The position numbers and the translations under genes are program-made. From contig JALOPJ010000003.1 in the NCBI GenBank assembly GCA_025453955.1, positions 1 through 57,468 of the forward strand: a stretch of DNA of 57,468 nucleotides, in the 5' to 3' direction. This document shows, in pieces, positions 50,122-57,468 of the stretch (the stretch's first letter is position 1; each line of letters starts with the position of its first letter). Below the pieces are notes generated by a model. That model was not told the origin of the DNA, searched no databases, and worked only from the letters and a program-made list of their open reading frames with translations. Origin of the DNA: Candidatus Edwardsiibacteriota bacterium (GTDB lineage Bacteria > Edwardsbacteria > AC1 > EtOH8).

Positions 50122-51309
50122 TTATCCGGCGAGATCGACGATCCTGCGCTCCCACCCCGGCTGATAGAGTTCGTCGCTCACCAGGGCGGATCCGTTCCCG
50201 CCCCGGCGGGCGGCCAGCACCGCGAAGGCCACCGTGCCGATGCCGCCGCGCTCCAGGCCGTCGCGGTACATCCGGTAGGTGCGGCGGTACGTCTCGAGGT
50301 CGCGCGGGCCGGACTTGCGCAGGGCCTCGTTCAGCGCGTACTCATCGGCGCTCCAGTGCTCGGCGTGCCGGACGACCAGCGTCCGGTACTCTCCCGCCGG
50401 GAACTGCCGAGCCACCCAGTCCTGGATGTCCCGGTCGTCCCGGTATCCCAGGTGCAGCGAGCAGAGCAACAGGCCGCCGTCGGCCAGCCGCGGCAGGGCG
50501 CCGGCGATGGCCGGCTCCACCACCTCGCGGCCGGCCGTACCCCCCTCCCGGTTCCAGGCCCGCACCAGCCCCGGCGCCGATGGCGGATTGGCCAGGATCA
50601 GGTCGTGATGTTCCTGCCCGAGTCCGGCGTAGAGGTCGCCCTGCCGGAACTCCGCGTTCGCCGCGCCGTTGAGCCGGGCGTTGAACCGGGCGACGTTCAC
50701 CGCCCGGGGGTTGATGTCCGTCCCCGTGATCCGGCCGGCCCGGCCCGCCAGCAGCAGCGACAGCGCCCCCGAGCCGCAGCAGGGTTCCAGCACGCTGCGC
50801 CATCCCCGGCGGGGCAGGGCCCGGGCCATGATCCTGGTGGTGCGGTCCAGCCGCCACACCGCGTTCTCGGAGGACAGACCTTCGGCGGTGAATCCCGGGT
50901 CCGCGTTCATGAACAGCTTGTCGCTGACGACCTGAAGGTGCTGGAACGGGACGACGGACAGCAAGGCGTGGAACATCCCCTCCTGCTCGACCGCCAGGCC
51001 GGCCCGCAGCATGAAATCGACGCTGCGGTCTGCCAGCGCCGCGCACAGGGGCTGGGAACGGACCGGCAGGCCCAGCAGCAACAGCTTCACCGCTACGGCG
51101 CGGGGGCGAGATGACGACTCCAGCCGGTCCAGCAGGACCGGCAGCAGGCGGTAGTCGAGCGGGTACAGCGCCTCGACCGACGGCACGCCCAGCTCGGCGG
51201 CGGCCTCCGCCGGCGCGTAGCCGATGCCGGCCAACTCCTCGCGGAAGGCCGCGAAGTCGGCATCCCCTGCCCAGTCCCACTGCAGGGGGTTCTCGAGACT
51301 ATTGCCCAT
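50122..51309 (-). CDS. Methyltransferase with HemK/MTS-type catalytic domain
   Basis: 395 residues. An N-terminal helical part (1-150) of unknown fold is followed by a class I methyltransferase domain: LEPCCGSGALSLLLAG (motif I), GTDINPRAVNVARFN and the NPPS motif (ILANPPSAPGL), a variant of the NPPY of N5-Gln or N6-adenine methyltransferases. The C-terminal 80 residues have no clear match. The substrate might be a protein glutamine, an RNA base or a small molecule. Single gene, between cysS and the tetR operon. Confidence 0.85.
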   Translation of the reverse strand: MGNSLENPLQWDWAGDADFAAFREELAGIGYAPAEAAAELGVPSVEALYPLDYRLLPVLLDRLESSSRPRAVAVKLLLLGLPVRSQPLCAALADRSVDFMLRAGLAVEQEGMFHALLSVVPFQHLQVVSDKLFMNADPGFTAEGLSSENAVWRLDRTTRIMARALPRRGWRSVLEPCCGSGALSLLLAGRAGRITGTDINPRAVNVARFNARLNGAANAEFRQGDLYAGLGQEHHDLILANPPSAPGLVRAWNREGGTAGREVVEPAIAGALPRLADGGLLLCSLHLGYRDDRDIQDWVARQFPAGEYRTLVVRHAEHWSADEYALNEALRKSGPRDLETYRRTYRMYRDGLERGGIGTVAFAVLAARRGGNGSALVSDELYQPGWERRIVDLAG

Positions 51310-51317
51310 TGCGCCTC

Positions 51318-51433
51318 GTCATTCCCGCATTCGTCATCTTGAGCGGCGCGCCCCGCCGTGCCCGCGGAAGATCGTCGCTCGTTCCTCGGATAGATTCTTC
51401 GCAGGTCAGGCACGGGGACTGCCTCAGAATGAC
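51318..51433. repeat. Dispersed inverted-terminal repeat, copy 3
   Basis: Contains GTCATCTTGAG at 51333 and ends CTCAGAATGAC (51423-51433); a GTCATTCCCGC start lies 15 bases earlier, so two repeat types may be nested. Confidence 0.55.
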
Positions 51434-51485
51434 GGCGGCAGAAAATGGCGCGAGGCGCCAACTGATGCTGAGGCCTCGCCGGCCG

Positions 51486-52898
51486 TTATTCCCCGAACTT
51501 CTTCCGCCGGACCGTCTGGCCCCGCGGCGTGTCCTCCACCACGAACCCCTGCGCGGCGATCTCGTCGCGCAGCCGGTCGGACTCGGTCCACTGCTTGGCG
51601 GCGCGGGCCTGCTTGCGCTGTTCCAGCAAGGCGGCGATGGCCGGCGGCACCTCGTCGCCCGACGGCAGGTCGAGCAGCTTCAGCCCCAGCACCGTGTCGA
51701 ACTCACGCACCAGGGCCAGCCTGGTGACCGCGGACGTCCCGTTGTCCTTCAGCAGGTCCCACAGCACGGCCAGCGCCTGCGGCATGTTGAGGTCGTCGTT
51801 GACCGAGTCCAGGAACTTCGACCGCCCCGCCGCCGCGGCCGGCCCGTCCGGCTCCCCCCCGCCGCCGGCGGCCAGCACCAGGCGGCCGACCTCGGCCCGC
51901 AGGTTCTCCAGCGCCCTCTGCGCCGCGGTCAGCGATTCCCAGGAGAACCTGAGCTGGGTGCGGTAGTGGCCGCCCAGGCAGAAGTAGCGGTAGGCCAGCG
52001 GGTCGTAGCCCTTGTCGGCCAGCAGCCGCAGCCGCAGGAACTCGCCCGAGCTCTTGGCCATCTTCTCCTCGCCCAGCTGCAGGAAGAAGCCGTGCAGCCA
52101 GTAATTGGCGAGCCTGGTGCCGTAGGCGGCCTCGGTCTGGGCGATCTCGTTGGTGTGGTGGACGGCGATGTGGTCCTCGCCGCCGCAGTGGATGTCGAAC
52201 AGGGTGCCCAGGTACTTGGCGGACATCGCCGAGCACTCGATGTGCCAGCCCGGGAACCCCTTGCCCCACGGGCTGTCCCACTCCATCTGGCGCTGGCTGC
52301 CTTGTGGCGAGAACTTCCACAGCGCGAAGTCGGTGGCGGAGCGCTTCTCCCCCATCTCCACGCGCGAGCCGGCCTGGATGCCCTCGATGTTGGCCAGCCC
52401 GGCCAGCGCGCCGTAGCCCGGCAGCTTCTTCGTGTCGAAATAGATGCCGTCGGACGTGCGGTAGGTGTAGCCGTTCTGCTCGATCAGCCGGATGGTCTCG
52501 ACCTGTTCCCTGATGTGCTCGGTGGCCTTGCACCAGACGGCGGGCTCCAGGATGTTGAGCGACCCCAGGTCGTCCCGGAAGGCCGCGGTGTACTCGGCCG
52601 CGATCTGCCAGGCGGTCTTGCCGGTGCGGCGCGCGCCCTTCTCCATCTTGTCCTCGCCGGAGTCGGCGTCGGACTCCAGGTGGCCGACGTCGGTGATGTT
52701 CATCACGTGCCGGACCGCGATGCCGTTGTACTCCAGCACCCGCCGCAGCGCGTCCTCGAAGACGTAGGTGCGCAGGTTGCCGATGTGGGCGTAGTCGTAG
52801 ACGGTCGGTCCGCAGGTGTACAGCCCGGCGTGGCCGGGCCGGATCGGCCTGAAGACCTCCTTGGTCCGGGTCAGGGTGTTGTAGAGCTTGATGTCCAT
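51486..52898 (-). CDS. cysS: Cysteinyl-tRNA synthetase
   Basis: 470-residue class I synthetase that charges tRNA-Cys. Zinc ligand and KLYNT-type opening with [14 protein letters not shown] (HIGH-type motif), [27 protein letters not shown] with zinc ligands, and the KMSKS-type loop [15 protein letters not shown]-type helical domain after residue 350 carries an unusual Gly/Ala-rich insertion ([13 protein letters not shown]). The start is fixed by GGAGGT before ATG. Strong own promoter at 52920-52949. Confidence 0.97.
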   Translation of the reverse strand: MDIKLYNTLTRTKEVFRPIRPGHAGLYTCGPTVYDYAHIGNLRTYVFEDALRRVLEYNGIAVRHVMNITDVGHLESDADSGEDKMEKGARRTGKTAWQIAAEYTAAFRDDLGSLNILEPAVWCKATEHIREQVETIRLIEQNGYTYRTSDGIYFDTKKLPGYGALAGLANIEGIQAGSRVEMGEKRSATDFALWKFSPQGSQRQMEWDSPWGKGFPGWHIECSAMSAKYLGTLFDIHCGGEDHIAVHHTNEIAQTEAAYGTRLANYWLHGFFLQLGEEKMAKSSGEFLRLRLLADKGYDPLAYRYFCLGGHYRTQLRFSWESLTAAQRALENLRAEVGRLVLAAGGGGEPDGPAAAAGRSKFLDSVNDDLNMPQALAVLWDLLKDNGTSAVTRLALVREFDTVLGLKLLDLPSGDEVPPAIAALLEQRKQARAAKQWTESDRLRDEIAAQGFVVEDTPRGQTVRRKKFGE

Positions 52899-52919
52899 GG
52901 GACCTCCTTCGTACTGCCA

Positions 52920-52949
52920 ATTATATTGTTTACCGCGATATTTTGTCAA
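52920..52949 (-). promoter_or_regulatory. Promoter of cysS
   Basis: TTGACA (52944-52949), 18 bases, TATAAT (52920-52925): consensus hexamers 20 bases before the ATG. Confidence 0.85.
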
Positions 52950-52980
52950 TGGAATAGTACATCACCGCGGGCCGGGCCAG

Positions 52981-53093
52981 GTCATTGGCCATACCTGCGA
53001 AAGCAGGGATCCATCCCCTCCCTCATATCACTCCGGCATTTTCCCTGGATCCCAGCCGGAGTTTATCCCATCGAAGGATGGGGCCGGGATGAC
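52981..53093. repeat. Intergenic repeat, GTCATT type (copy 4)
   Basis: Starts GTCATTGGCCATACC and ends CCGGGATGAC; inside, CCTGCGAAAGCAGG forms a small hairpin and GGATCCA pairs with TGGATCC. The outer ends resemble the other copies but the interior is another sequence type. Confidence 0.5.
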
Positions 53094-53177
53094 CGCACGA
53101 CGAAAATGACATCGGACAAGTATCAACGGAACGCGGTGTCCATAGGTTCGCCCGGTCCGATTTTAACCCGATTTTGG

Positions 53178-53206
53178 TTGACAAGGGCTGCTAAATGTGA
53201 TAACGT
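53178..53206 (+). promoter_or_regulatory. Plus-strand promoter for the small membrane protein / SPFH genes
   Basis: TTGACA (53178-53183), 17 bases, TAACGT (53201-53206). The -10 element is weak but the spacing is right. Confidence 0.45.
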
Positions 53207-53233
53207 TTTCAGATGTTTTCTTGATGCTGGAAC

Positions 53234-53401
53234 ATGAGAATTGAGGACTTGTTGCCGGGCCGGCTGCGTGTCCTGCTCTTTTGCCTGATGGTCGTGGCCG
53301 CCGGTATCTATCTCATCAGATCGCACATCGTTGTGCCGGGAATCATCACGATCGCGTGCGCGGTCGCATTCATCGTCATCACGACCAAGCTGGACAGTTA
53401 G
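53234..53401 (+). CDS. Small two-helix membrane protein (55 residues)
   Basis: A 55-residue reading frame starting MRIEDLLPGRLRVLLFCL and ending ITTKLDS. Two hydrophobic segments (about 13-27 and 34-51) separated by RSHIVVPG indicate a hairpin in the inner membrane. A plausible promoter lies just upstream and the next gene starts 31 bases after the stop. The ribosome site (CTGGAAC) is weak, so confidence is moderate. No family recognised. Confidence 0.5.
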   Translation: MRIEDLLPGRLRVLLFCLMVVAAGIYLIRSHIVVPGIITIACAVAFIVITTKLDS

Positions 53402-53432
53402 AATCAAACCAATCGATACGGAGTGTACGACC

Positions 53433-53945
53433 ATGCCGGACATCAGCGACAAGCTCAGGTCCTTCCTGGAAAAGATGATGCGGGTGATCCCGGGGTACGG
53501 CGGATACGCCGAGCGCGAGGCCCGGCGCAACTCCGACAAGGTGCTGCGGGTGTTCCTGGCCGGGATGCTGCAACAGGCCAAGACGACGTTCGACGCCTTC
53601 ATCGCCGAGCTGACCACTCGGCCGGGCGGGCTGGACTTCATGACGCAGGCCGGCTCGGTCGCCAAGTCGCTGGAAAAGGCGGTCGACCGCCTCAAGTTCG
53701 CGGACTACGGCTACACCGGGTTCTTCGACGCCGAGCGGGTGCAGCAGCCGCAGCTGGACGCGCTCTACCAGTTCGACCGCGACCTGGCCGGCGGCATCAC
53801 CGACCTCAAGTTGAAGATCGAGAAGCTGTCCGCCGACAGCCCCGGCACGGTGGGCGACCAGCTGAAGGAGCTGCAGGCCGACCTGCGCCGCCTCGACGTC
53901 AAGATCGACGGGCGGCACGACGTCATCAACAGCAAGGCGGTGTGA
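53433..53945 (+). CDS. Unknown helical protein upstream of the SPFH gene
   Basis: 170 residues, no known domain. Starts MPDISDKLRSFLEKMMRVIP with a short amphipathic stretch (GYGGYAERE), then long helices, including AGMLQQAKTTFDAFIAEL and LKLKIEKLSADSPGTVGDQL, which suggest a coiled coil in the C-terminal half. No signal peptide or membrane helix. GGAG stands 8 bases before the ATG. Same strand as, and 184 bases ahead of, the SPFH gene, with one dispersed repeat in the gap. A membrane-stress or scaffold role would be a guess. Confidence 0.75.
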   Translation: MPDISDKLRSFLEKMMRVIPGYGGYAEREARRNSDKVLRVFLAGMLQQAKTTFDAFIAELTTRPGGLDFMTQAGSVAKSLEKAVDRLKFADYGYTGFFDAERVQQPQLDALYQFDRDLAGGITDLKLKIEKLSADSPGTVGDQLKELQADLRRLDVKIDGRHDVINSKAV

Positions 53946-53957
53946 CCTGCCCCTGCC

Positions 53958-54071
53958 GTCACCCTGAGACGACCCCCCGCCCCGCGGGTCGACGGGTGAC
54001 ATCCTTCCCTCGATTCGTCGGGCACGGAGCGATCCTTTGACTTGTCAGGCACGGGGTGATCTCAGGATGAC
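53958..54071. repeat. Dispersed inverted-terminal repeat, copy 5
   Basis: GTCACCCTGAG at the left end and CTCAGGATGAC at the right end, the clearest inverted pair of the set, in the gap before the SPFH gene. Confidence 0.65.
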
Positions 54072-54129
54072 ATGACGCGGGACGACCTGATCCACTCGCC
54101 GAACAGCAAGAGCCAATAAGGAGTTTGCC

Positions 54130-55152
54130 ATGGCCACATTCATGGAAGTGATCGAGTTCCTCGACAACAGCGGCCTGCAGATGGTGCACCGCGTGCCCGA
54201 GGACGGCTCGGGCGAGGCCAAGATCGGCTCGCAGGTGGTGGTGCGCGAGAGCCAGCAGGCCGTGTTCTTCCGCGACGGCAAGGCGCTGGACGTGTTCGGC
54301 GCCGGCCGCCACACGCTGACCACCATGAACCTGCCGCTGCTGGCCGAGCTGGTCGGCAAGGCCTTCGACGGCAAGAGCCCGTTCCGGGTCGAGGTCTGCT
54401 TCGTCTCCACCAAGGTCTTCACCGACCTGAAGTGGGGGACGCCGGAGCCCATCCCCTTCCGCGACGCCGAGCTCCAGATGATCCGGCTGCGCTCGCACGG
54501 CATCTACTCCACGCGCATCACCGACCCCCGGCTGTTCGTCAACAAGATGGTGGGCACCCAGGGCTTCTACACCACCGAGCAGGTCGACAACTTCCTCAAG
54601 AGCATCATCTCCTCGCGGCTGGCCGACTACCTGGGCGAGAACTACAAGTCGATCTTCGACGTGGCCAGCCACTACGACGAGCTGGCCGCGGGGCTGAAGG
54701 CGCGCCTGCAGGAGGACTTCTCCAAGTACGGCCTGGAGACGGTCGACATCTACATCAACGCCATCACCCCGCCGCCCGAGGTCACCGCGCGGATGGACGA
54801 GCGGGCCGGCATGGCGGCGATCGGCGACATGAACCAGTACCTGAAGTTCAAGGCGGCCAACGCCATGGGCGACGCCGCCAAGCAGGAGGGCGGCGCCGCC
54901 GGCACCGGCGTGGGCATGGGCGCCGGCCTGGGCATGGGGATGATGATGCCCGGCATGCTGTCGCAGGCCATGGCCGCCGGCCCGATGCTGGCCTGCCCCA
55001 AGTGCGGGACCCAGAACCAGCAGACGGCCAGGTTCTGCTCCAACTGCGGCGGGCCGGTCGGCGCCGTCGCGGCGACGTCGCCCTGCCCCACGTGCGGCAA
55101 GCCGGTGCCGGCGGGCAGCAAGTTCTGCAACGACTGCGGGGCGAAGATCTAA
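54130..55152 (+). CDS. SPFH-domain protein with C-terminal double zinc ribbons (virion-core-protein-like)
   Basis: 340 residues. Stomatin-like SPFH domain (about 10-230: QVVVRESQQAVFFRDGKALD, ITDPRLFVNKMVG, DIYINAITPPPEV), then a Gly/Met-rich linker (GVGMGAGLGMGMMMPGM) and two zinc-ribbon pairs: CPKCGTQ/CSNCG and CPTCGK/CNDCG. This is the bacterial group annotated as virion core protein after poxvirus-named homologues, often linked with membrane stress. AAGGAG lies before the ATG. There is no transmembrane helix, so it probably associates peripherally with the membrane. Confidence 0.9.
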   Translation: MATFMEVIEFLDNSGLQMVHRVPEDGSGEAKIGSQVVVRESQQAVFFRDGKALDVFGAGRHTLTTMNLPLLAELVGKAFDGKSPFRVEVCFVSTKVFTDLKWGTPEPIPFRDAELQMIRLRSHGIYSTRITDPRLFVNKMVGTQGFYTTEQVDNFLKSIISSRLADYLGENYKSIFDVASHYDELAAGLKARLQEDFSKYGLETVDIYINAITPPPEVTARMDERAGMAAIGDMNQYLKFKAANAMGDAAKQEGGAAGTGVGMGAGLGMGMMMPGMLSQAMAAGPMLACPKCGTQNQQTARFCSNCGGPVGAVAATSPCPTCGKPVPAGSKFCNDCGAKI

Positions 55153-55162
55153 AAAACACCCG

Positions 55163-55681
55163 ATGGCCATGACACAAGTGTCCAGCCATACAGGTTCAAG
55201 ATTTGGACTGCTGGCCCTGACCGCCGCCACGGTCCTGGCGGCATCCTGCCAGCGCCAGAGGAGCACCATGCGACCGGACCAACAGACCGAGCGCGCCGCC
55301 GTCGAGGCGGCCATCCGCGCCACCATCGGCTGGGCCAAGGACAAGGACTTCAAGCTGCTGTTCTCCACCATCGCCAACGACGGGGACTACCTGGAGGTCC
55401 AGCCCGGCAAGACCGTGACCCGCGGCTTCGAGCAGTTCCGCCAGTGCGAGACGTTCTTCGGCAGCCCGGATTTCAAGGCGGTGCGCTACGAGATCCGCGA
55501 CCTCACCATCACCTTCTCCCGCTGCGGCGACGTCGCCTGGTTCTACTGTGTGCTGGACGACATCAACGAGTGGAAAGGGAAACCGGCCAACTGGGAGAAC
55601 ACCCGCTGGACCGGCGTGCTGGAGAAGCGCGATGGCAGATGGGTGATGGCGCAGATGCACTTCTCGTTCGCCCAGGAATAA
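55163..55681 (+). CDS. SnoaL/NTF2-like lipoprotein
   Basis: 172 residues from the first ATG. Lipobox VLAASC near residue 29, then an NTF2-like cone fold: AAIRATIGWAKDKDFKLLF, a central EIRDLTITFSRCGDVAWFYC and the typical ending EKRDGRWVMAQMHFSF. The family includes ketosteroid-isomerase-like enzymes and small ligand binders; no catalytic residue can be assigned. A strong ribosome site (GAGGAG) before an inner ATG at 55268 would give a cytoplasmic 137-residue form. The lipoprotein reading is preferred because the signal is well formed. Confidence 0.8.
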   Translation: MAMTQVSSHTGSRFGLLALTAATVLAASCQRQRSTMRPDQQTERAAVEAAIRATIGWAKDKDFKLLFSTIANDGDYLEVQPGKTVTRGFEQFRQCETFFGSPDFKAVRYEIRDLTITFSRCGDVAWFYCVLDDINEWKGKPANWENTRWTGVLEKRDGRWVMAQMHFSFAQE

Positions 55682-55932
55682 TCACGGGCGTTCTTTCTGC
55701 CCGATCAGAAAGAACCAAAGAATCGCCGGGGCCGCAGGGCTCGGCATGATCACGACGACATTCGGGGAATGATGGCAATGTTCATCGTCCACCCCTCGCA
55801 ACAACCGGACTCCGCTGACGCTCTCGTCCTCATCGTAAAACGCTCTGCGCCCCCGGACCCCTCACCTGACGTCCTGCGGATTGACGCAGTCCATCAGGTC
55901 CGATCGGGAAATGCTCGAGGTGGGATTACCAG

Positions 55933-56334
55933 ATGGGAATGAAGGAACCTTCCGAGAAGGACTTCCTGGCCCTGACCGGCAAGCGCGCCGCGCTGTGGAC
56001 GGAGTTGCGGACCTGGCTGTCCGGGCACTATCCCCATTCGCCCGAACTGTCCGTCGGGAAGAAGGCGCACGACTGGACCATCCGCTACCGCAGGTCCGGC
56101 AGGACGCTGGTGACGCTGATGCCGGAGCCCGGCGGCTTCTGCGTGCTGGTGGTGCTGGGCAAGGACGAAGTCGTTGCGGCGAAGCGTCTCGAGTTGAACG
56201 CCGGCATCCGCGGCGCGCTCGACACCGCCAAGCAGTTCCACGACGGCCGCTGGCTGTGGATCCGGCCGAGGACCATGGGCGACCTGGATTCGATCAGGCG
56301 GCTGCTGGCGGTGAAGCGTCCCCCGTCGCCGTGA
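55933..56334 (+). CDS. DUF3788-family protein, copy A
   Basis: 133 residues. Pattern of DUF3788: WTELRTWLSGHYPHSPEL, KKAHDWTIRYRRSGRTLVTL and the ending DGRWLWIRPRTMGDLDSI. Function unknown; a small single-domain cytoplasmic protein. The frame begins with MGMKEPS; a second Met two codons on is possible. Followed by a second, more divergent member 111 bases downstream. Confidence 0.75.
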   Translation: MGMKEPSEKDFLALTGKRAALWTELRTWLSGHYPHSPELSVGKKAHDWTIRYRRSGRTLVTLMPEPGGFCVLVVLGKDEVVAAKRLELNAGIRGALDTAKQFHDGRWLWIRPRTMGDLDSIRRLLAVKRPPSP

Positions 56335-56445
56335 TGGAACCCTGACAAGCGCGGCCCTGTCTCCTGCCGCATCGAACCCCCGCAATCCCGCGTCGCCAGA
56401 TGCGATCGACCGGAGCGCGGGACGCCGGCCACGAGAAGGAAATGA

Positions 56446-56856
56446 ATGAACCCACGCCCATTCTTGAAACCCAAGGTCCAGCCGGACGACAAGGCCCTGC
56501 GCGCCGCGCTGGGCAAGGCGTTCGCGTTCCATGCCAAGATCCTCAGGATGACGCGCGCCTTCCCCCGCCAGTGGGCGTTCTCCAAGAGCAGCGGCTGGAT
56601 GCTGAAGGTCCATGACGGGAAGAAGGCGCTGCTGTACCTGATCCCGCTGGCGGGCGGGCTGCGCGTCAGCCTGACGATGCGCGAGGACGAGCGGGCGCGG
56701 CTGATCGACGACGTGGAATTGACCGGCATGCGCCAGCGGATCTGGACGGCCCGCAGATTCACCGAGGGCTTCGCCCTGGTGTTCGAGATGCGCGGCGAGG
56801 CCGAGTTCAAGCCCTTCGCCGCCTTCCTGGCCAAGCTGATCGCCATGCGGGAATGA
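56446..56856 (+). CDS. DUF3788-family protein, copy B
   Basis: 136 residues, similar plan to copy A: FHAKILRMTRAFPRQWAFSK, SGWMLKVHDGKKALLYLIPL, ending GFALVFEMRGEAEFK. Divergent from copy A, so an old duplication. The stop overlaps the start of the zinc-ribbon gene by 4 bases (ATGA), so these two are coupled. Function unknown. Confidence 0.72.
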   Translation: MNPRPFLKPKVQPDDKALRAALGKAFAFHAKILRMTRAFPRQWAFSKSSGWMLKVHDGKKALLYLIPLAGGLRVSLTMREDERARLIDDVELTGMRQRIWTARRFTEGFALVFEMRGEAEFKPFAAFLAKLIAMRE

Positions 56857-57236
56857 CGCGGGCCGTGGAATCGACCATCCATTTCCTCTGCCCCGGCTGC
56901 GGCGCGACCGCGCTGGTGCGCGAGACGCCCGGCTCGTACGGGTGCGCGGCCTGCGGGCTCGATTACGTGGCGCTGGCGCGGGACAAGGAGCGGTTCGACG
57001 CGGCGCTGGTCGCGAACATGCGGACCGGCCTGGACGGCGTGCTGATGGCGCTGGCCCTGCACCAGCTCGCCGGCGGCCTCCCTCCCGCCCAGTCGGCGGA
57101 GCACGTCAGGGCGCTGGCGGAACGCAGCGGCATCGATATCCCCGAGTACCAGCGGCCCACGAACATCTTCCAGACGGTCCTGTGCCTGCTGGTCCCGTCG
57201 CTGGGAATCAAGAAGCGAACTTCGCGCCGATCATGA
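56853..57236 (+). CDS. Zinc-ribbon protein of unknown function
   Basis: 127 residues. An N-terminal zinc ribbon (FLCPGCGATALV ... GCAACGLDYVAL) is followed by a helical part and a hydrophobic QTVLCLLVPSLGIKK near the end. The end is basic (KKRTSRRS). It overlaps both neighbours by four bases, so it is part of a compact plus-strand operon with DUF3788 copy B and the following lipoprotein gene. No known function. Confidence 0.7.
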   Translation: MTRAVESTIHFLCPGCGATALVRETPGSYGCAACGLDYVALARDKERFDAALVANMRTGLDGVLMALALHQLAGGLPPAQSAEHVRALAERSGIDIPEYQRPTNIFQTVLCLLVPSLGIKKRTSRRS

Positions 57237-57468
57237 ACAAGACCATACCATTGATCCTGTCCGCGGTGATGTTCCTCACGTCCTCGACCTGCGACAAACG
57301 GAACCGACCGACGACCATGAGCGATCCCCGCGTCGACATCAAGCTGAACACCGATCAGGCCGCGGCGGTGCTGGCCATCCTGGACGACGCCTCGTCCGGC
57401 CAGGCCCCCGACTCCGCCATGTGGGGCAGGCTCTTTTCCTGCGAGCCCTATGTCCGCCTGAAACAGCG
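57233..57468 (+). CDS. Lipoprotein (DUF5700-like putative peptidase), cut by the window edge
   Basis: First 78 residues of a gene that continues beyond the window. Signal with lipobox LTSSTC near residue 20, then an acidic start. The segment QAAAVLAILDDASSG followed by WGRLFSCEPYVRLK resembles the N-terminal part of DUF5700, a putative zinc-dependent peptidase family, but the catalytic part is outside the window. The ATG overlaps the zinc-ribbon stop. Confidence 0.55.
   Translation, partial: MNKTIPLILSAVMFLTSSTCDKRNRPTTMSDPRVDIKLNTDQAAAVLAILDDASSGQAPDSAMWGRLFSCEPYVRLKQ

Larger units (their letters stand above)
52899..53233. other. Intergenic region between cysS and the small membrane protein gene
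   Basis: About 335 bases. It holds the cysS promoter (52920-52949, minus), a repeat of the GTCATT/GGGATGAC type (52981-53093) and a plus-strand promoter (53178-53206). No other gene is seen. Confidence 0.7.

Noticed and set aside
54130-55152. Viral (prophage) origin because of the virion-core-protein name
   Set aside because: The name comes from database labels; the sequence is a cellular SPFH plus zinc-ribbon protein and no phage genes are nearby.

Overview
The window looks like a chromosomal piece of a Gram-negative, probably anaerobic bacterium. The evidence is a ferredoxin-dependent 2-oxoacid oxidoreductase, many Fe-S and ferredoxin-type proteins, a TolC-like outer-membrane factor and a complete mreBCD-mrdA-rodA rod-shape operon. 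The phylum cannot be fixed from the sequence alone. Backbone genes have extreme G/C at third codon positions. The stretch from about 11 to 32 kb uses a clearly more relaxed codon set, which suggests acquired DNA.

Left backbone (1-10.9 kb, minus strand): ferredoxin-korA-korB operon behind an attenuator-like leader; tRNA-Gly(CCC); a sigma54 enhancer-binding protein with an extra C-terminal Ig-like domain and its own -24/-12 promoter; a two-cyclase-domain plus ATPase protein like soluble adenylyl cyclase; and glmM-glmS placed directly behind tRNA-Thr(CGT).

Island (10.88-24.55 kb): about 13.7 kb bounded by a perfect 45-bp direct repeat that is the 5' half of tRNA-Thr. Every gene is on the minus strand behind one consensus promoter covered by a Fur-box array in front of a fur gene. 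The cargo is a metal-cofactor and sulfur set: small zinc ribbons, two NifX-like proteins, two ferredoxin-containing MinD ATPases, a NifU-like scaffold, an Mrp carrier, a PLP C-S lyase, DUF364, CGGC and DUF5320 proteins, a TauE exporter, a TrmO-like protein, two metabolic enzymes, a peroxiredoxin and a ZIP metal transporter. This is the best candidate for an undescribed system: a self-regulated iron-responsive Fe-S/metallocofactor island. No integrase was found in it.

Efflux operon (24.7-31.7 kb): a PadR regulator with a promoter-overlapping dyad leads a split permease, membrane-fusion protein, MacB/LolD-type ABC exporter, DUF5320 protein and CpxP-like metal-binding protein.

Right backbone (32-57 kb): lgt and rodA-mrdA-mreDCB; a three-gene ABC-2 exporter; an endonuclease III relative; a TetR-controlled YbhGFSR-like exporter with its own TolC and an interposed methyltransferase; a HemK-like methyltransferase; cysS; then plus-strand genes (small membrane protein, unknown helical protein, SPFH/zinc-ribbon protein, NTF2-like lipoprotein, two DUF3788 proteins, a zinc-ribbon protein and a lipoprotein cut by the window edge). 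Five intergenic copies of an imperfect inverted-terminal repeat occur only in this part.
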